Translations under genes and position numbers: made by a program
The notes under the pieces: generated by a model
What the model was told of the DNA's origin: nothing
The model's database searches: none
The model's input: only the letters and a program-made list of their open reading frames with translations
Assembly (NCBI GenBank): GCA_047495785.1
Contig: JBLDXI010000013.1
Location: 992,001-1,056,000 of the forward strand
Length of the DNA stretch: 64,000 nucleotides
Reading direction: 5' to 3'
Source of the DNA: Lepidodermella squamata
Taxonomy: Eukaryota; Gastrotricha
Shown here: positions 61,585 to 64,000 of the stretch, piece by piece
How positions within the stretch are numbered: position 1 is the first letter of the stretch
Layout: each line of letters opens with the position of its first letter

Positions 61585-63515
61585 CTAAAAGCTCTCAACT
61601 AGAAATTGTCGAATGATAATTTACTGCGATGGCAGGGTGCAATTCAGGAAAAAACACTGGTCACTGATCGCTATAAAAATACCATATAAGGCGGGTCAAA
61701 TACACCATTTTTCAGTAAAACTGGGCAATGATATCCGCTAGATTGATTACAACTGCCAATCTGAAACCCAAACATCTCAGGGAGCATCTTAGCGAACAGT
61801 ATTAACGAAATAACTACGACGTCCAAGTGTGAATTCGTCATTCGTAAATGCGCCGTCGAAAATCGAGGTGTTTCATCAACAGAGCTCGACGGCACAAGCG
61901 AAGCAATATGCACAATCTTCGATTTGCCATTGTCTCATATCGACCAAGTCAGGTCTTTGAATATTGAATATTGAATGCAACGAACGCAAGCACGTCACGT
62001 TCTGTGGCTGCTACATGCCAACCGAAGTCGTCGTAGTCGGAGACCGCAACTCGATACTTAAGCAGAATTCTAACGTATTTGGTGATGGCTTCTTCTCGAG
62101 CAGCGAGCAGCCATGCCACGATCATGATAATCCCCGCCCCATGCATTGAATATGGTTACATAGAGAAGGTTTGGCCGCTTTCTTTCGAAACTGAGTAACG
62201 CAAAACAAGGGACGTAAAATGGTCGGTGGATGAATGGATTATTAAGCCCAATCGCCAGTCGCCCGACGATGGGCTTCATAGTTTGAGAGTTTAGTTTGCG
62301 GTGTTTTACATGGGCCACGTGGCATACAAAGGAGTAGAAAAATATAACACGGATCTAATAAAATAATGTCTTCTTTAGTTCTTTAGCGAATTCGACGTCG
62401 ATGGTAAATGTCGCCAAAAAAAGCAAAAACGATCGCGCACATCAGCGCGTTCGGCGTCAAAAGATTAATAAAATCGCCCGCCAAGACTTAGCAGAGCTAA
62501 TTTTTTGACGTATAATAAAATCAAATTTTTTGCTTTCGGTTTATGTGCATAAAAGATAGCGCTAGTGATCCATAGGAATATGGAATAATTTTTCGTACAT
62601 TTTGGCGCAGAGTTCGCGAAGGAGCGGTGCAAGTTTTAGTTCTCTGTTCTGGACTGTCGCCAGAGGAGGTTGACCTTGTTGTCCTGGAGATCGTGAATTC
62701 GTTCAAATTTTGGCCTTTTAACCTTTTCATCTACCTGGCGTACCTGATTGCCAACCGTCCGAGGACAACATCCGCGATCTGCTACCTTTGCGCTTTTGTA
62801 CCTGGCGCGAAAAGCTTGTCGAGACTCAATAGATGTATGTCATTGTCATCTAATTGGATAGGTTACCCATGGCTTGATACAACTGAGACTTCTTTTATAA
62901 TAGTGCTTGGTGGCTAGGTACTTGACTTTTTGAAGCTGATTTTCTTATCAGATCTAACGGACTCTGCTCTTATCCCATATCGAAGCTTCATTGATCCTAT
63001 CTTACTATGAGATGAGAGATGCGCCTTTTAGGAACTCTCGTCGGTTTACCTTCATCATTCTGAAGGATTGAAAGCGTTGTCGGAGTTAACTGTCGTTACT
63101 GAGATGATGTGTGATAAGATATCGAGTTCCAAGCTAGTCTGAACAGTTGCTACCGCCTGTTGCGGACTTGACACACGTCTCCCTTCCCTTGGGGTTTGGG
63201 ATATCACATTTCTAATATGGTACGCATTCAATGCGGTTATTTTTTGGATGTGGCTGAGATGTGAACTCAGCAAAACAGCTTGTGGATATTCTTTGACAAT
63301 ATTCAATGGGCAGTTGAACGAGGATTGTAAATGAACCACTTGTTGTCAGTGAGTAAAGCTAATGCTTGATGTTTAATCCCTGATCTCTCATGGTGATAGC
63401 TTGATTGTGCTGAGAGTACCGGTCAAACTTGACTCGTACGTCCAACGTTCAAATTACTGAAGTATTTAAGTTGAGAGTTGATGTCTATTAATATATAATT
63501 ATTTTTATTGTTTAG
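61585..63515. other. Intergenic region before RPRD1
   Basis: No gene could be built. Weak candidates are an 80-codon minus frame at 61671-61913 and a short basic plus frame at 62401-62508 (MVNVAKKSKNDRAHQRVRRQ). On the minus strand 62640-62830 reads openly as ...VKRPKFERIHDLQDNKVN..., which may be transposon debris. The last 20 bp form a pyrimidine-rich acceptor (ATTTTTATTGTTTAG) that abuts the RPRD1 ATG. Confidence 0.45.
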
Positions 63516-64000
63516 ATGAGTTCATTTAGCCGTGAAAGCTTTTTATCCCGTTTGCGAGGACTAACAGCCACTCAGCAAGCTATACAAACGTTATCTCTCT
63601 GGTGCTTACATCATCGAAAACATTCGAACGTTATTGTTTCCATTTGGCGCGAGGAAGTCAATCAATGCCAGCCGTCTCGTCGTATTGTATTGTTGTACTT
63701 GGCGAACGATATTATTCAAAATAGTCGGAAGAAAGGTCCCGAATTCCGTCTTTCGTTTCAAACGGTTTTAAAGGATGCGATCCGCCTAGCTTCTCAAACC
63801 GACTCCAAGACCTACACAGCCACACAGCGATTGTTAGAAGTATGGGAAGAACGTGGGGTGTTTGATGAAGATTACTTGCGTATGCTGAAGTCAGTTCACG
63901 TTGAACCAAGGAGCTACAACAATGAGCCTGTTGACCAGCTGCTGGTCGGGGCTGATGATAATTCTGATGGCAACGAAAAGCGGAAACATGAAACTAAGAA
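63516..64000 (+). CDS. RPRD1: RPRD1-type CID protein (RNA polymerase II CTD-binding), partial
   Basis: The frame is open from ATG (MSSFSRESFLSRLRGLTATQ) to the window edge, at least 161 codons. The CID (residues about 1-130) is clear: QAIQTLSLWCLHHRKHSNVI, VLLYLANDIIQNSRKKGPEF and LLEVWEERGVFDEDYLRMLK match human RPRD1A/B. These proteins bind the phosphorylated C-terminal domain of Pol II and recruit the Ser5 phosphatase RPAP2. The family's C-terminal coiled coil lies beyond the edge. The ATG directly follows an acceptor, so the first exon either starts after a 5'-UTR intron or receives a trans-spliced leader. Confidence 0.93.
   Translation, partial: MSSFSRESFLSRLRGLTATQQAIQTLSLWCLHHRKHSNVIVSIWREEVNQCQPSRRIVLLYLANDIIQNSRKKGPEFRLSFQTVLKDAIRLASQTDSKTYTATQRLLEVWEERGVFDEDYLRMLKSVHVEPRSYNNEPVDQLLVGADDNSDGNEKRKHETK

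Noticed and set aside
62640-62830. Minus-strand open stretch containing VKRPKFERIHDLQDNKVN
   Set aside because: Too short, no recognisable family, and bounded by stops without splice sites; noted only as possible transposon debris.

Overview
The window is nuclear DNA of a small-genome animal. Genes are dense, on both strands, and split by many very short GT-AG introns, mostly about 45-70 nt. The proteins are clearly metazoan: G-protein alpha-o, CBF-beta, RELCH, CTNNBL1 and a cytoplasmic dynein light intermediate chain. The alpha-o N-terminus (MGCTMS..., ...[12 protein letters not shown]) and the head-to-tail gene clusters look most like a nematode, perhaps an early-branching one. A tardigrade or another ecdysozoan is not excluded. 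All exon structures below were worked out by eye from splice signals, reading phase and family alignment. They sum to whole codons in every gene called complete.

Layout. 1-3.2 kb: no gene recognised. 3.2-3.7 kb: orphan ORF. 4.1-8.2 kb (-): RELCH. 8.5-9.1 kb: LINE remnant. 10.8-11.3 kb (+): a short CBF-beta. 11.7-26.6 kb: cluster of eight Ly6/three-finger surface-protein genes on both strands, interrupted by two N-myristoylated globin genes and a trypsin-like protease; it also holds a MITE and a second hairpin element. 26.8-29.7 kb (-): MALSU1 (RsfS family) followed closely by a nine-finger C2H2 protein. 30.3-31.7 kb: LINE fragments, one small insertion with a 17-bp target-site duplication, and a decayed ORF. 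32.6-36.3 kb (+): AK3, CTNNBL1 and SYS1, spaced 150-185 bp apart like an operon. 36.3-46.5 kb: G-alpha-o in a wide, gene-poor region rich in trinucleotide repeats. 46.5-47.7 kb (-): orphan basic protein with a GC-AG intron. 50-52 kb (-): purine nucleoside phosphorylase. 53.6-53.8 kb: perfect 90-bp inverted repeat just before a pyruvate dehydrogenase phosphatase gene (53.8-55.5 kb, +). 57.1-58.5 kb (+): large disordered orphan protein. 59.1-61.6 kb (-): dynein light intermediate chain. 63.5 kb to the window end (+): RPRD1-type CID protein, cut by the edge.

Most identified genes are housekeeping: endosome traffic, mRNA splicing, Golgi traffic, dynein transport, Pol II CTD binding, nucleotide and pyruvate metabolism, mitoribosome assembly. 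The lineage-specific part is the Ly6 cluster with its unusual 12-cysteine signature and the paired membrane-type globins. The most striking structural object is the perfect 185-bp palindrome at 53.6 kb.
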